From: Nitrososphaerales archaeon
Lineage (GTDB): Archaea; Thermoproteota; Nitrososphaeria; Nitrososphaerales; CADDZS01
Direction of reading: 5' to 3'
Length of the DNA: 54,623 nucleotides
Assembly (NCBI GenBank): GCA_030038075.1
Contig: JASHPO010000035.1
Location: 1 to 54,623 of the forward strand
Every line of letters begins with the position of its first letter. Position 1 is the stretch's first letter. The position numbers and the translations under genes were made by a program. This document shows, one piece after another, positions 1 to 7,987 of the stretch. Under the pieces are notes generated by a model. It saw only the letters and a program-made list of their open reading frames with translations. It searched no databases and was not told the origin of the DNA.

Positions 1-222
1 CAGCTTGCCCAAGAGTTGCAGATTGACTGGAAAGCAGTTGACTATCAAATGACACTACTTAGCAAGTACGGTCTCGTGCACGAAGAGCAGGCCTTCGGGA
101 AAGTCAGGATTTATCGGCTTACAACGCTGGGAGAAACTCTGCTCAAACTCCTCAAAGAATTCAATAGTGACATCGATGCAAAATTAGCAGTGGATGGAAA
201 GCCCCAAATGGACCGAACATAA
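1..222 (+). CDS. Winged-helix DNA-binding protein, C-terminal part (partial)
   Basis: The reading frame is open from the first base (Q-L-A-Q-E-L-Q-I-D-W...), so the gene begins outside the window and the tracked start at 16 is internal. What remains looks like the recognition helix and wing of an ArsR/MarR-like winged-helix domain: 'LLSKYGLVHEEQ', then a short beta-hairpin and 'YRLTTLGETLLKLL'. A transcription regulator is inferred from this fold pattern only; ligand and targets cannot be seen. It ends at a TAA before a 140-bp spacer. Confidence 0.6.
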   Translation, partial: QLAQELQIDWKAVDYQMTLLSKYGLVHEEQAFGKVRIYRLTTLGETLLKLLKEFNSDIDAKLAVDGKPQMDRT

Positions 223-364
223 AGACGCAAACAAAACAGCCCCCTAAACTGACACCGCAGCCAGAATCTTTCCCTCAAAACAGTGTATGGAAGCAAATAG
301 GCTTTAGTTCGCCTACCTTTCTTCCTGTTGCCCAACAGGAGTGCCTTTCTGAGCTATCCCATTC

Positions 365-600
365 CTAGAAAGCTTGAAACAGTTGCTTCCTACTAATCCG
401 GTCTCTAATGAAAGTCGGACTTAACTTCTCATAACACCGGAGAATAGTGGCAGGCTTATCTCCTGTGTCCTCAATAACAATGCTCATCGGAATATCGCTC
501 TCGAAACTTTGAGTTGTGTAGGTGTGCCTTAGGCAATGCCACGATTTCGGCTTGTTGAGAACTCTAGTTTTAGTGTTCCGTGCTTGAGCATACTGCACGT
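365..600 (-). pseudogene. Tyrosine recombinase C-terminal remnant
   Basis: The frame of ORF 365..688 encodes a recognisable tyrosine-recombinase catalytic C-terminus: 'HCLRHTYTTQSFES' (the HxLRH box) followed about 30 residues later by 'ILRCYEKLSPTF' with the candidate nucleophile Tyr. The LGH box is degenerate ('EDTGDK'). Nothing upstream supplies the N-terminal DNA-binding domain or the first catalytic Arg, so this is a fragment and cannot be an active integrase. It overlaps, in another frame, the 3' end of the asparagine-synthase-like gene; the right boundary near 600 is an estimate of where integrase homology begins. Confidence 0.6.
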
Positions 601-1404
601 AACAGCGTGGACTCCCATGCCGTACTGCATCGCTTTTTTCTGTCTTAGAACCGTCGAAGGGGGAACACCCAAAGATCTTCCGAGGCAACGCCAGATTCGC
701 TTCCTTAACATATCGTTACCTTTCAATATCTTGTATTCGATTGGTATTTTGAGGCAGTAATCCACAAACTCAGGATCCAAAAATGGTTCGCGCGTTTCGA
801 AGCCGAATTTGCCTACGACGAGTCCAACCTGCTCTAGGAGTTTATTTGCTAGGTCAAGAGCCTCGCAGATTTCTTTGCTGGCCGCATCGTACCCTTGCTC
901 ATCCACTAATCTTCGAAACCTGTCGTACCCACAAAAGAGCTCATCAGCGCCGTTTGCGGACAAAATGAAACGCAAATTCTCTAATTTGCTTGCGGCGGAT
1001 GCAGCGAGCCAAAAAGAGACGCAGTCTTCAAAGTGTGCGAGATTGGATGCTGTTACTATTTTCGAAACCTCGACCGCCGCTTTCTCTATTTCTTGCTCTG
1101 AGATATTCACCAAGTAGAATCGAAAACCTTCCCGCATTGCAAGGTTGTCCTGAGCGACTGTCCTTATGTCAGAGGATTGGGGCGTTCCCAGGGTGAGCAA
1201 AGTAGCGCTTCCAAATTCCTTTCTGAGGATCGTCGCAAGTATGCTACTGTCGATTCCCGCCGAGTAGGCAAGCGCGGAATAGGCGTGAATGGTTTTTTGC
1301 ACTGATTTCGTCGCAATCTCCTCTAACTTTTGCAGGGTCGAGTAAACGGTTTCTTCATCACTCTCAGGCAAGAGATCTTCGTACTGGTAAGAAAGTGCCA
1401 ACAA
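529..1404 (-). CDS. Asparagine-synthase-like ATP-pyrophosphatase domain protein
   Basis: A 291-residue protein equivalent to the C-terminal synthetase half of AsnB. It has the PP-loop 'YSAGIDSSILATIL' near residue 50 and the downstream motifs 'LSANGADELFCGYDRF', 'ETREPFLDPEFVDYCL' and 'RQKKAMQYGMGV'. No glutaminase domain is present, so ammonia or another donor would be used; stand-alone forms of this domain may amidate or adenylate other substrates. The PP-loop is AGIDSS rather than the usual SGGxDSS. The last roughly 25 residues do not resemble the family and lie where a tyrosine-recombinase fragment begins in another frame, so the 3' end was probably replaced. The start is a TTG just after an in-frame TGA. 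Confidence 0.7.
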   Translation of the reverse strand: MLALSYQYEDLLPESDEETVYSTLQKLEEIATKSVQKTIHAYSALAYSAGIDSSILATILRKEFGSATLLTLGTPQSSDIRTVAQDNLAMREGFRFYLVNISEQEIEKAAVEVSKIVTASNLAHFEDCVSFWLAASAASKLENLRFILSANGADELFCGYDRFRRLVDEQGYDAASKEICEALDLANKLLEQVGLVVGKFGFETREPFLDPEFVDYCLKIPIEYKILKGNDMLRKRIWRCLGRSLGVPPSTVLRQKKAMQYGMGVHAVTCSMLKHGTLKLEFSTSRNRGIA

Positions 1405-1428
1405 CCATCACTTATGAAACAGGAGAAT

Positions 1429-3231
1429 TTAGAGCAACCGCTCTAACTCTATCACGCTGTTCATAAGCTCATCAAAGCCGCTCTGCCAGAATTTCTCAGA
1501 CCTGACGTCAAATCCAGTCTCGGTTAATATTTTTTCTGGAGATTCAGATCCGCCGTATGAGAGAATTTTCAAGTATTTTGGCGCAAAATCCTTTGCTCCT
1601 TCTTTTTTGTATTGCCTGTACAGGGAGAGAACGAGAAGGTTACCCCACGCGTAAGAGTAACAATAGAAAGGAGATCCGTAGATATGGGGAATTGAGAGCC
1701 ATTCGTATCCGAATTGGCTTTGAACTTTCACCGAATCGTTGAACTGAGTTTTCAAGTTGGCCAGATACATATCTTTAATGTCGTTCATGTCTGCACCTTC
1801 CGAGATCTCTCTGTGAGCATCAATTTCGAATAAAACGAAAAACGCCTGACGCATTATGGTTCCGTAGCTGTCGTTTATCATGTCTACGAGAATACTCTTC
1901 CTAGTGTTGACATCTGCTTCCAAAAGCATCCTGTCTGTGAGCAAAAGTTCCCCAAAAACAGAAGCTGTTTCAGCAATAGGTAGTGGCGCCTCAAACGTAA
2001 GCTGGTTGTTTCTCTCGGCCGACAACTGATCATGGATTGCATGCCCTAATTCGTGGGCTAGGGTCGCAACGCTTCTGGGAGTGCCCGTGTAGCTCAAGAG
2101 GACATAAGGAGTTATGTTGGGAGTGATGCTCGTGCAATAGGCTCCCCCGATTTTTCCCTCTCGTGGTTCGGCATCGATATGACTCTGTGAAAACAGATTT
2201 GAAGCCATTGAAGCAAATTTAGTATCGAAGGAACCGAACGTATCAAGCACCAGCTTGCTCCCTTCTGTCCAAGAGTATTTTTTCTCGCTTCCTACGGGAA
2301 GAGGAGCGTACACGTCAGTTCTCGAAAAATCGGGCAGGTCGAGAACTCTGGACTTTAGTCTAAAGAATCGTTGAAAAAGGGAAGCATTTTCTCGACATAC
2401 TCTCAGAACTGAATTAACGGCTTCATCGGAGACATCGTTGGAAATATTTCTAATTGAGATTGGGCTTGCGTACTTTCGAAGTTTGATACCTTCGTTCCGC
2501 CAGTCCCTCACAAGTATCCTGTAAATCTCTCCCAGTACGTCTCTGTTCTGTTCAAACTTTGAAAGGAAGGCCTGATAGCTCGATTCTCTTTCTGCCTTCC
2601 TTTGACTGTGGAAAAGATCGCGCACTTCTTCCTCGCACAGTCGTTTGCTTCTGCCGTCGATGAGCGTATCATAGGTGAACGAATCTCTAATCTGATGGTA
2701 GATTTGCAAAAAGGCGCTTCTTCCCGTCACGTCCTTTAGATTGATTGCTTGCTCAACAGGCTCGGATAACGTGTATGGTTTTGTTTGGACGAGTCGACGC
2801 AGATAGTAAGAATACCACCCTGATTTTGAAATTAGATCCTCAGATATATTCTCGGGCAACGATTTCCACCAGAGCTCAAAGAAAAGAGTACGGTTTTCAG
2901 TATCAGCATTTATTTCCTCCGCTCTTGCTTTGAACGTCTTCGCTTCTTGAGACCTAGTATCCTCGGAGAAGAACATGTGAGAGTAGTTTGCCAGTCTCGA
3001 ACAAAGACGACAGATCTTTTCATATCGTTCGAGCACATCGTTAAGATCCTTACTGGTTATTGAATCGTTAAGATTGGGTCTCAAATTTTCAAATTCGATA
3101 GTCATTGCCTCCAACGGATCAAGGACAGACGACTGAAAGATCTTTCCAGATCGCGCCGGCAGAACATCATCAAGGTTCCAGCGAATTCTCGAGGCGATGT
3201 TTTCGTTCTGACTCTCTACTTTTTGGGCCAA
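1429..3231 (-). CDS. pepF: Oligoendopeptidase F (M3B family metallopeptidase)
   Basis: A 600-residue protein of normal PepF length. The zinc site is clear: 'ATLAHELGHAIHDQL' supplies HExxH, and 'PLPIAETASVFGELL' supplies the third ligand Glu and its helix. The N-terminal half is the helical domain typical of M3B enzymes, which cleave short peptides in the cytosol, downstream of the proteasome in peptide recycling. No signal peptide is seen. The ATG start is chosen because the ORF opens with 'MAQKVESQNENIASRIRWNLDDVLP', the usual N-terminus. It follows two small genes on the same strand. Confidence 0.9.
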   Translation of the reverse strand: MAQKVESQNENIASRIRWNLDDVLPARSGKIFQSSVLDPLEAMTIEFENLRPNLNDSITSKDLNDVLERYEKICRLCSRLANYSHMFFSEDTRSQEAKTFKARAEEINADTENRTLFFELWWKSLPENISEDLISKSGWYSYYLRRLVQTKPYTLSEPVEQAINLKDVTGRSAFLQIYHQIRDSFTYDTLIDGRSKRLCEEEVRDLFHSQRKAERESSYQAFLSKFEQNRDVLGEIYRILVRDWRNEGIKLRKYASPISIRNISNDVSDEAVNSVLRVCRENASLFQRFFRLKSRVLDLPDFSRTDVYAPLPVGSEKKYSWTEGSKLVLDTFGSFDTKFASMASNLFSQSHIDAEPREGKIGGAYCTSITPNITPYVLLSYTGTPRSVATLAHELGHAIHDQLSAERNNQLTFEAPLPIAETASVFGELLLTDRMLLEADVNTRKSILVDMINDSYGTIMRQAFFVLFEIDAHREISEGADMNDIKDMYLANLKTQFNDSVKVQSQFGYEWLSIPHIYGSPFYCYSYAWGNLLVLSLYRQYKKEGAKDFAPKYLKILSYGGSESPEKILTETGFDVRSEKFWQSGFDELMNSVIELERLL

Positions 3232-3290
3232 TCAGATAAGACCGGATAAATTCAAATCCTTGATAGAGTAATATTTCTATTGGGCTGGAT

Positions 3291-3476
3291 TCAAGTTCGT
3301 GAGTCTTTCTTATCCTGACCTTTGACTTTGTCTTGCCAAAGTTTCTCAATTTCGTATGAGGAATAGCCTTTCTCAACGCCTTCCTTTTCTGTTTCCGTTA
3401 AGGAGTCGACAAGATTCTTCGAATAACTCTTCCAGATCTTATCGGCTTCGTCGCGGTTAAATTTCTTGCGAGGCAA
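3291..3476 (-). CDS. Small charged hypothetical protein (61 aa)
   Basis: A 61-residue, lysine- and glutamate-rich helical protein ('FNRDEADKIWKSYSKNLVDSLTETEKEGV...'). It has no other plausible ORF on top of it and lies in line with genes on the same strand, 59 bp before pepF, so I treat it as real. I do not recognise a family. The pattern of two amphipathic helices would fit a small regulatory or DNA-binding protein, but that is a guess. Confidence 0.5.
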   Translation of the reverse strand: MPRKKFNRDEADKIWKSYSKNLVDSLTETEKEGVEKGYSSYEIEKLWQDKVKGQDKKDSRT

Positions 3477-3540
3477 AGAAATCCCTAATCAGAATTACCA
3501 CCGCAATATTCAACCTTTTTGTTGCGATCATTTCGTCATC

Positions 3541-3798
3541 TCACTCTTTCGATTCCTCATTCTGGGTTTCTGCAACTTTCTTCATGCCGTAGCCCAGCAA
3601 CAGTCCCCCCAAAAGCATTGGATAGAGGAATAACGATCGCACAACGCCCTCAACACTGAAACAAGCTTTGATACACGACGAGTCCATATAGAGAACTACG
3701 AGCAGCGGACAAACCAGGAGAACAGATCCTATAGCGAACAGTCGCACCAAGAATTTTCTAGTGGGGGGCTGCCTTCGAGCAGTCTCTTTGTCATTCAA
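3541..3798 (-). CDS. Small membrane protein, two TM segments (85 aa)
   Basis: A basic N-terminus is followed by two hydrophobic stretches ('LVRLFAIGSVLLVCPLLVVLYM' region and 'LYPMLLGGLLLGYGM') and an acidic tail. The TTG start overlaps the stop of the AcnX small-subunit gene (TTGA), so it is probably translationally coupled to the mevalonate genes. No family recognised. Whether it has anything to do with isoprenoid synthesis is inferred only from position. Confidence 0.6.
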   Translation of the reverse strand: MNDKETARRQPPTRKFLVRLFAIGSVLLVCPLLVVLYMDSSCIKACFSVEGVVRSLFLYPMLLGGLLLGYGMKKVAETQNEESKE

Positions 3799-4193
3799 TA
3801 TTCGACGAGCACTAGTTTTTTCTCGTCCACGCGAACTTTGCTTATCTCCCTTAATTCAGATATTTTGCCATCAACTAGATCAAAAAGTGGAATCTCGGAA
3901 ATAGCGCAGCCGGAGGCTATGATCATGTCGGCCTTTTGATTTATTATAGCTCTGGGGGCCTTTCCGTTTTTTTTCAACCTGTAAATGACGTAGGCTCCTA
4001 CAGAGCTCCCGACGGCATTGGGAAACACAAGTATCTTGTCCTCGAAAGGTTTTAAGTAAATTTCATGTTTTTTATCCGAAACGAATCCTCCCTCGACATC
4101 AACTCCTTGCAAAAAGGCTATTGGTTGTGATGAAAACAAAATCTCTCCCGCTGCTTTACCCTCGACGATGGAGCGCACCCTTATTTCGTTCAT
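3795..4193 (-). CDS. Phosphomevalonate dehydratase small subunit (aconitase X swivel domain)
   Basis: Read from the ATG at 4193 ('MNEIRVRSIVEGKAAGEIL') the product is 132 residues, the normal size of the AcnX swivel-domain subunit; the 181-aa tracked ORF includes spurious upstream sequence. Family motifs are 'GSSVGAYVIYRLKKNGKAPRA' around the middle and 'IIASGCAISEIPLFD' near the end. Its ATG overlaps the stop of the large subunit gene (ATGA). With the large subunit it should dehydrate (R)-5-phosphomevalonate to trans-anhydromevalonate 5-phosphate in the archaeal mevalonate route. The adjacent UbiD-type decarboxylase favours this over a hydroxyproline dehydratase role. Confidence 0.85.
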   Translation of the reverse strand: MNEIRVRSIVEGKAAGEILFSSQPIAFLQGVDVEGGFVSDKKHEIYLKPFEDKILVFPNAVGSSVGAYVIYRLKKNGKAPRAIINQKADMIIASGCAISEIPLFDLVDGKISELREISKVRVDEKKLVLVEY

Positions 4194-5368
4194 TCCATAT
4201 TTTCCCTGATGATTGTGCTCGTATCTTTGAGGGAAATATCTACTCCGTGAACCTTTCGCATGTAGTGCGCTCCCTTCACCGAATCTGTTACGACAGAACC
4301 GACCTTGAGAGACGAAATAAGGGGGGTAAAATCGGCACATGCGTCTCTAACAAAGGTAGCTCCGGACGACTCGATACTCTGAACGTAACCCTCGTGACTC
4401 GCCCTTTCAAACATCATCGATGAACAAAAGACGATGCATTTTTTCCTGAAGTGTTTACCTTGAATGGCATTGCTTAGGTCTCTGAGCTCCTCGAGGGTCA
4501 TTTGAGGGCAGCCGAATACTACAGCTTCCCCATTTTCTGACTGCGACAGGTCTGACATTGTTTCTTCGAATTCTCGATCGGTGAAATCGATAGTCTCCAC
4601 TTTCTCCTTTGAATCTAGGATGAACATGCCGGAGCTGCCGAGCGTGCCTATGGCGGCTGAAAGAGCTTTTGCTTCAGCCAGTGAAAGTTTCTGCTTCACT
4701 CGTTGAAAGCCGATAACGCCGGGCACTTCCTTTCCGGCGAAAAATCCAAGGACCCCAAAATTCAGCGAGCCGGAGAAATCCATCTTTTTTTTCAGGTTAA
4801 CTCGAATGTTCTTTGAGGGTTTACGGTTCAACGGAATTTGCAGGTCTGAATAAACTGTTTTTCCTGTGAGTGCGCAAGCCAGAGCGCTTATGGCGCTCTC
4901 GCGGTTTGTTCGCAGGCCCAAAATCGAATTGCCGAACACCGCAGCAGAAGACTCGGCCCAGGCAACACACGTGCCCGCAGGTGGAACCTTGTAGGTCTCG
5001 AAAGGGACACATGTGAATGAATTAGCCATCCCTAGTTTCTTGTAACATTCAATTATTTGCAGTTGTTTCTCCGCATAATCGGTCGGTATCTCGAGCGCTT
5101 TCCAATTCTCAATGTCCATGCCGCAAGGGTTCACCGTCGTGAAAACCTTGAATTTTGCTCCCTTCGAATTGCTGATCTTTTCCAGAAAGTCCAGACCGTA
5201 CTGACCGATAGTAAGAAAGGAAACGCCTGAGACGTGCACCCATTCGATTGGAATAAGCTTTTGAGCATCTCCCAGTTTTCCCGTTGCAACTAGTACTCGG
5301 TAGGCAATCTGCTCTGCCTCGCCACGCTCCCCAGAGAGCGCTTTTTCTTCCGCGTTAGTAAGATACAT
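4190..5368 (-). CDS. Phosphomevalonate dehydratase large subunit (aconitase X catalytic subunit)
   Basis: A 392-residue AcnX large subunit. Visible family features are 'GVSFLTIGQYGLDFLEK' near residue 50, 'TTVNPCGMD' with a likely Fe-S ligand Cys, 'CVAWAESSAAVFGNSILGLR' around residue 130, and a late 'GCPQMTLEELRDL'. These enzymes bind an Fe-S cluster and, in archaea, dehydrate phosphomevalonate. The gene starts 29 bp after the UbiD-type decarboxylase and overlaps the small subunit by four bases, so the subunits should be made together. AcnX enzymes can also act on hydroxyproline; the neighbour argues for the mevalonate role. Confidence 0.85.
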   Translation of the reverse strand: MYLTNAEEKALSGERGEAEQIAYRVLVATGKLGDAQKLIPIEWVHVSGVSFLTIGQYGLDFLEKISNSKGAKFKVFTTVNPCGMDIENWKALEIPTDYAEKQLQIIECYKKLGMANSFTCVPFETYKVPPAGTCVAWAESSAAVFGNSILGLRTNRESAISALACALTGKTVYSDLQIPLNRKPSKNIRVNLKKKMDFSGSLNFGVLGFFAGKEVPGVIGFQRVKQKLSLAEAKALSAAIGTLGSSGMFILDSKEKVETIDFTDREFEETMSDLSQSENGEAVVFGCPQMTLEELRDLSNAIQGKHFRKKCIVFCSSMMFERASHEGYVQSIESSGATFVRDACADFTPLISSLKVGSVVTDSVKGAHYMRKVHGVDISLKDTSTIIRENME

Positions 5369-5397
5369 GGTTCTTATCTTGCTGGGATGTCCTCTCC

Positions 5398-6729
5398 CTA
5401 GTTCGATTTGAACCCTTTAAGGACTTGTTCCACCGTTGGGGAAATCTTTATGGTCGCTTTTTCAAACGCGCCGCGGTCTTTCTTTACGGGCAAAGTTGCG
5501 TCGAGGCCCAACTTGCTGGTTACCGCACTTTTCCCACTAGACGGATCGAGGCTCGATCCCCTAGCACCTTTCAGTAAAACAAGTCCCGAATCGGCTTGAA
5601 ATCTAGTTGCGAGCGCCCATTCTACTTCCTTCAGGTCGTAAGGATCAACATCTCCATCAACCGCGATGACCAGTTTCAACGGATGCGACGCGGCAAAGCA
5701 GTTCATTATTGCAGTCTTGCCATCGCCGTCATTACCTTTGTCGATGCTGACGATGCAATGGAAATAACCCCCGCTTGATGCCGTCAGGTTAATTCCTCGA
5801 AATCCCGGAACCGATTTGGCTAGGGCGTCTCGTATTTTTAGCTCTTGAGGTAGCCCCATGAAGGTTGAATGTTCCATCGTGCTCGCTACTACAGCTTGGT
5901 AGACCGAGTCTGCCCTGTATCTCATCCTTTGAAGCGTTATTACTGGCTGCTTTCTCACCTCATCATAGGTTCCAGTCAGGTCAACGAAGGGGCCTTCATC
6001 TGCTAGCTCTTCAAAGTTGATGAAACCCTCAAGGACAATCTCTGAATCGGCAGGCACCGCTATGTCTGATATTTCAGATAAAACCAGTTCCAGAGGGGAA
6101 GTTCCAAGCTTATTGGCTACCATATACTCGCTCAGGCCGTACTCAAGTTGTAGCGAGGCGGCGAGGAAAACTCGAGGTGGAGGCCCAATGATAATGCTTA
6201 CGGGAAATTTCTTCTGGGAAGCTTCCTTGCCCATTTGATTCAAATGACGGGGAACTAGTCTGGCTGCGACTTTGTTTTTGGAAAGAACCAACATCCTGTG
6301 AAATGAGAGATTTTCAAATTCAGAGCCGGGAAATCTGGCAGCTACAATACCCGCGGTCAGATAGTAGCCTGCTTCATTTGCGAAATGTTTGAGAATCGGA
6401 AGCTTCGAAAGGTCGGCTTCACCGACATAATCCCAATCTGTCTTTCTGAAATCCGATAGATGCCCTTTTCCGTTGGAAGGATTCCGTACCGCTTCTTCAA
6501 CTCTGCGTACTAAAGTCTCCGGTGCAAAGCCTAGACCGAGTTCAAGATTTTTCCTTGCGCCGTACAGATTTCCAGCAAGGCGCAGACTAGAACCCTCCAC
6601 GTTCTCGAAAAGCATAGCTCTGTCCTGGAAAGAGCTAAGGACCGAGGAGACCTCAAGGTTCGGGGAGATCTTTTCCTTTACCGGATATAAAGAGCCTTTA
6701 GCTTGGAGGGAGCTTAAAAACTCCTTCAA
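5398..6729 (-). CDS. UbiD-family anhydromevalonate phosphate decarboxylase
   Basis: A 443-residue UbiD-fold decarboxylase. It has 'SFHRMLVLSKNKVAARLVPRHL' (the conserved H-R-M segment and prenylated-FMN-binding Arg region), 'PVSIIIGPPPRVFLAAS', 'EGPFVDLTGTYD' with the acidic catalytic motif, and 'MEHSTFMGLPQE'. Next to aconitase-X phosphomevalonate dehydratase subunits this fits the enzyme that decarboxylates trans-anhydromevalonate 5-phosphate to isopentenyl phosphate. It needs prenylated FMN; no UbiX-type gene is in the window. Substrate assignment is from context; UbiD paralogs on aromatic acids look similar. Confidence 0.82.
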   Translation of the reverse strand: MKEFLSSLQAKGSLYPVKEKISPNLEVSSVLSSFQDRAMLFENVEGSSLRLAGNLYGARKNLELGLGFAPETLVRRVEEAVRNPSNGKGHLSDFRKTDWDYVGEADLSKLPILKHFANEAGYYLTAGIVAARFPGSEFENLSFHRMLVLSKNKVAARLVPRHLNQMGKEASQKKFPVSIIIGPPPRVFLAASLQLEYGLSEYMVANKLGTSPLELVLSEISDIAVPADSEIVLEGFINFEELADEGPFVDLTGTYDEVRKQPVITLQRMRYRADSVYQAVVASTMEHSTFMGLPQELKIRDALAKSVPGFRGINLTASSGGYFHCIVSIDKGNDGDGKTAIMNCFAASHPLKLVIAVDGDVDPYDLKEVEWALATRFQADSGLVLLKGARGSSLDPSSGKSAVTSKLGLDATLPVKKDRGAFEKATIKISPTVEQVLKGFKSN

Positions 6730-6738
6730 AAGAACTCT

Positions 6739-7098
6739 TCAATCCTTGCGCGAAAGTTTTCTAACTTCGTTTATGAGTGTTTTCATGGAATCAGTATCGA
6801 GTTCCTCTCTGAGATAAAGAGAGACAACTGCGATTCCGCGCAACTTGTCTGCAAGCATCTCACCTATCATCCCCGCGAAGATGCTTCCCTTGCTCTCCGG
6901 GATAAGGGAGGAAGAGGTCGCCCTTTCGCCCGTTCTTATGGAGACCGTGATTGCCCCCATCTTCGCATTCTGATCTTCCGAAATACTCGCGAAGCAGCCG
7001 TTTGTAAACTCGAGCAAGTCAATTACATAAATTCGACCTTTTATGTTGCACATCGAGGAGACGAGTTTTCTCTCGGAACGCGCATCTGAAGCAGGCAA
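6739..7098 (-). CDS. Conserved protein with possible similarity to proteasome assembly chaperone 4
   Basis: The tracked start is TTG at 7098; an ATG at 7053 ('MCNIKGRIYVIDLLEF') would give 104 residues and is an equally good start. The strand order looks like eukaryotic PAC4/PSMG4: an early 'RIYVIDLLEF' strand, then 'MGAITVSIRTGERATSSSLI', then a helix and 'RGIAVVSLYLREELDTDSM', ending 'LINEVRKL'. That similarity is from memory of PSMG4 and is only suggestive. The stop is nine bases from the decarboxylase start, so it is probably co-transcribed with the mevalonate genes. Confidence 0.45.
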   Translation of the reverse strand: MPASDARSERKLVSSMCNIKGRIYVIDLLEFTNGCFASISEDQNAKMGAITVSIRTGERATSSSLIPESKGSIFAGMIGEMLADKLRGIAVVSLYLREELDTDSMKTLINEVRKLSRKD

Positions 7099-7135
7099 AC
7101 CGATAGTTCTCCAGCATCGAACTATATGATAAATT

Positions 7136-7507
7136 CTATTTCTTTCTCATTCCAAGGAAATGCAGAATATTGACTAGAACAAGAACGAGTATCAGTGCCT
7201 GGACGAAATCGAAGTCCGCAACGCCCACCAAACGAGTGCATGACGAGCCCATGCACCTTGTTGCAACGTAGTGATAGGTGAGGACCGAGAAGTGCAGCGA
7301 AATGTTAGTTTCGCCAAATCCTAGTCCGCTGGGCGAGCCGATTGGACGACTCATAATAAGTGGGTAAAGATAGAATTGAAGATATGCTGCTACACACGCA
7401 AAAGCCAGAATTATGACATTAGTCACGATGTGTTTTAGAGTCCAGAACCGTGACGGAGCTATTCTATCATTTTCAACTAAGGGATTGCCAGGTTCACTTG
7501 CGGTCAT
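7136..7507 (-). CDS. Membrane protein of unknown function (123 aa)
   Basis: Two clear hydrophobic segments lie at about residues 27-50 ('IVTNVIILAFACVAAYLQFYL') and 103-120 ('FVQALILVLVLVNILHFLG'). Between them is an extracytoplasmic-looking stretch with two cysteines close together ('TRCMGSSCTR') that could form a disulfide. It is the first gene of the minus-strand run leading into the mevalonate genes. No family recognised. Confidence 0.6.
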   Translation of the reverse strand: MTASEPGNPLVENDRIAPSRFWTLKHIVTNVIILAFACVAAYLQFYLYPLIMSRPIGSPSGLGFGETNISLHFSVLTYHYVATRCMGSSCTRLVGVADFDFVQALILVLVLVNILHFLGMRKK

Positions 7508-7648
7508 ATAAATCGTGTCTGTGAAAGGAGTTTATTCAAAACAGTCTACTTTCCGCTCTATAAGTCTGTTTCAAAACAAATATCAGCAATTTCAGTTTCC
7601 TTGGCAAAGAGAACATCTTAAATCAAAAATGCGCGTGATTCTCTCGAA

Positions 7649-7987
7649 TTGAAAGTCAGCGACTGGGAAGGAAAGGAGCAGTTTACGAAGATATCAAACT
7701 CTTCCGACCCTAAGATAATACTCTTTGCGGCAAAATGGTGCGGCTTTTGTGCCAAGTTTTTGGCAATGGCAAAAGAATTCAAAGCTCCATCGGATGTTGA
7801 ACTCATCCTAGTAAATGCTGACGATCCAGACGAGTCTCTCTGGGACGCTTTCAATTTGAAGATCGTTCCGACATTGGTAGTGTTCAAGGAGGGTAATCAG
7901 CTGTTTCGCAAGGACGGAATATCTGGCGTAGGTTTGAGAGCAGCCGATCTTACGGATGCCCTAAACTTTCTTGCTAAACCAGCCTAG
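7649..7987 (+). CDS. Thioredoxin-family protein
   Basis: A 112-residue single thioredoxin domain. The redox site 'AAKWCGFCAKF' sits near residue 30, with the cis-Pro region 'LKIVPTLVVFKEG' near residue 75. The active-site pair is WCGFC rather than classical WCGPC, so redox potential may differ. No signal peptide or membrane anchor is visible, so it should reduce cytosolic disulfides. The start is TTG; the nearby ATG at 7629 is in another frame and hits a stop at once. Its 3' end overlaps the convergent protease gene by 14 bases. Confidence 0.8.
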   Translation: MKVSDWEGKEQFTKISNSSDPKIILFAAKWCGFCAKFLAMAKEFKAPSDVELILVNADDPDESLWDAFNLKIVPTLVVFKEGNQLFRKDGISGVGLRAADLTDALNFLAKPA

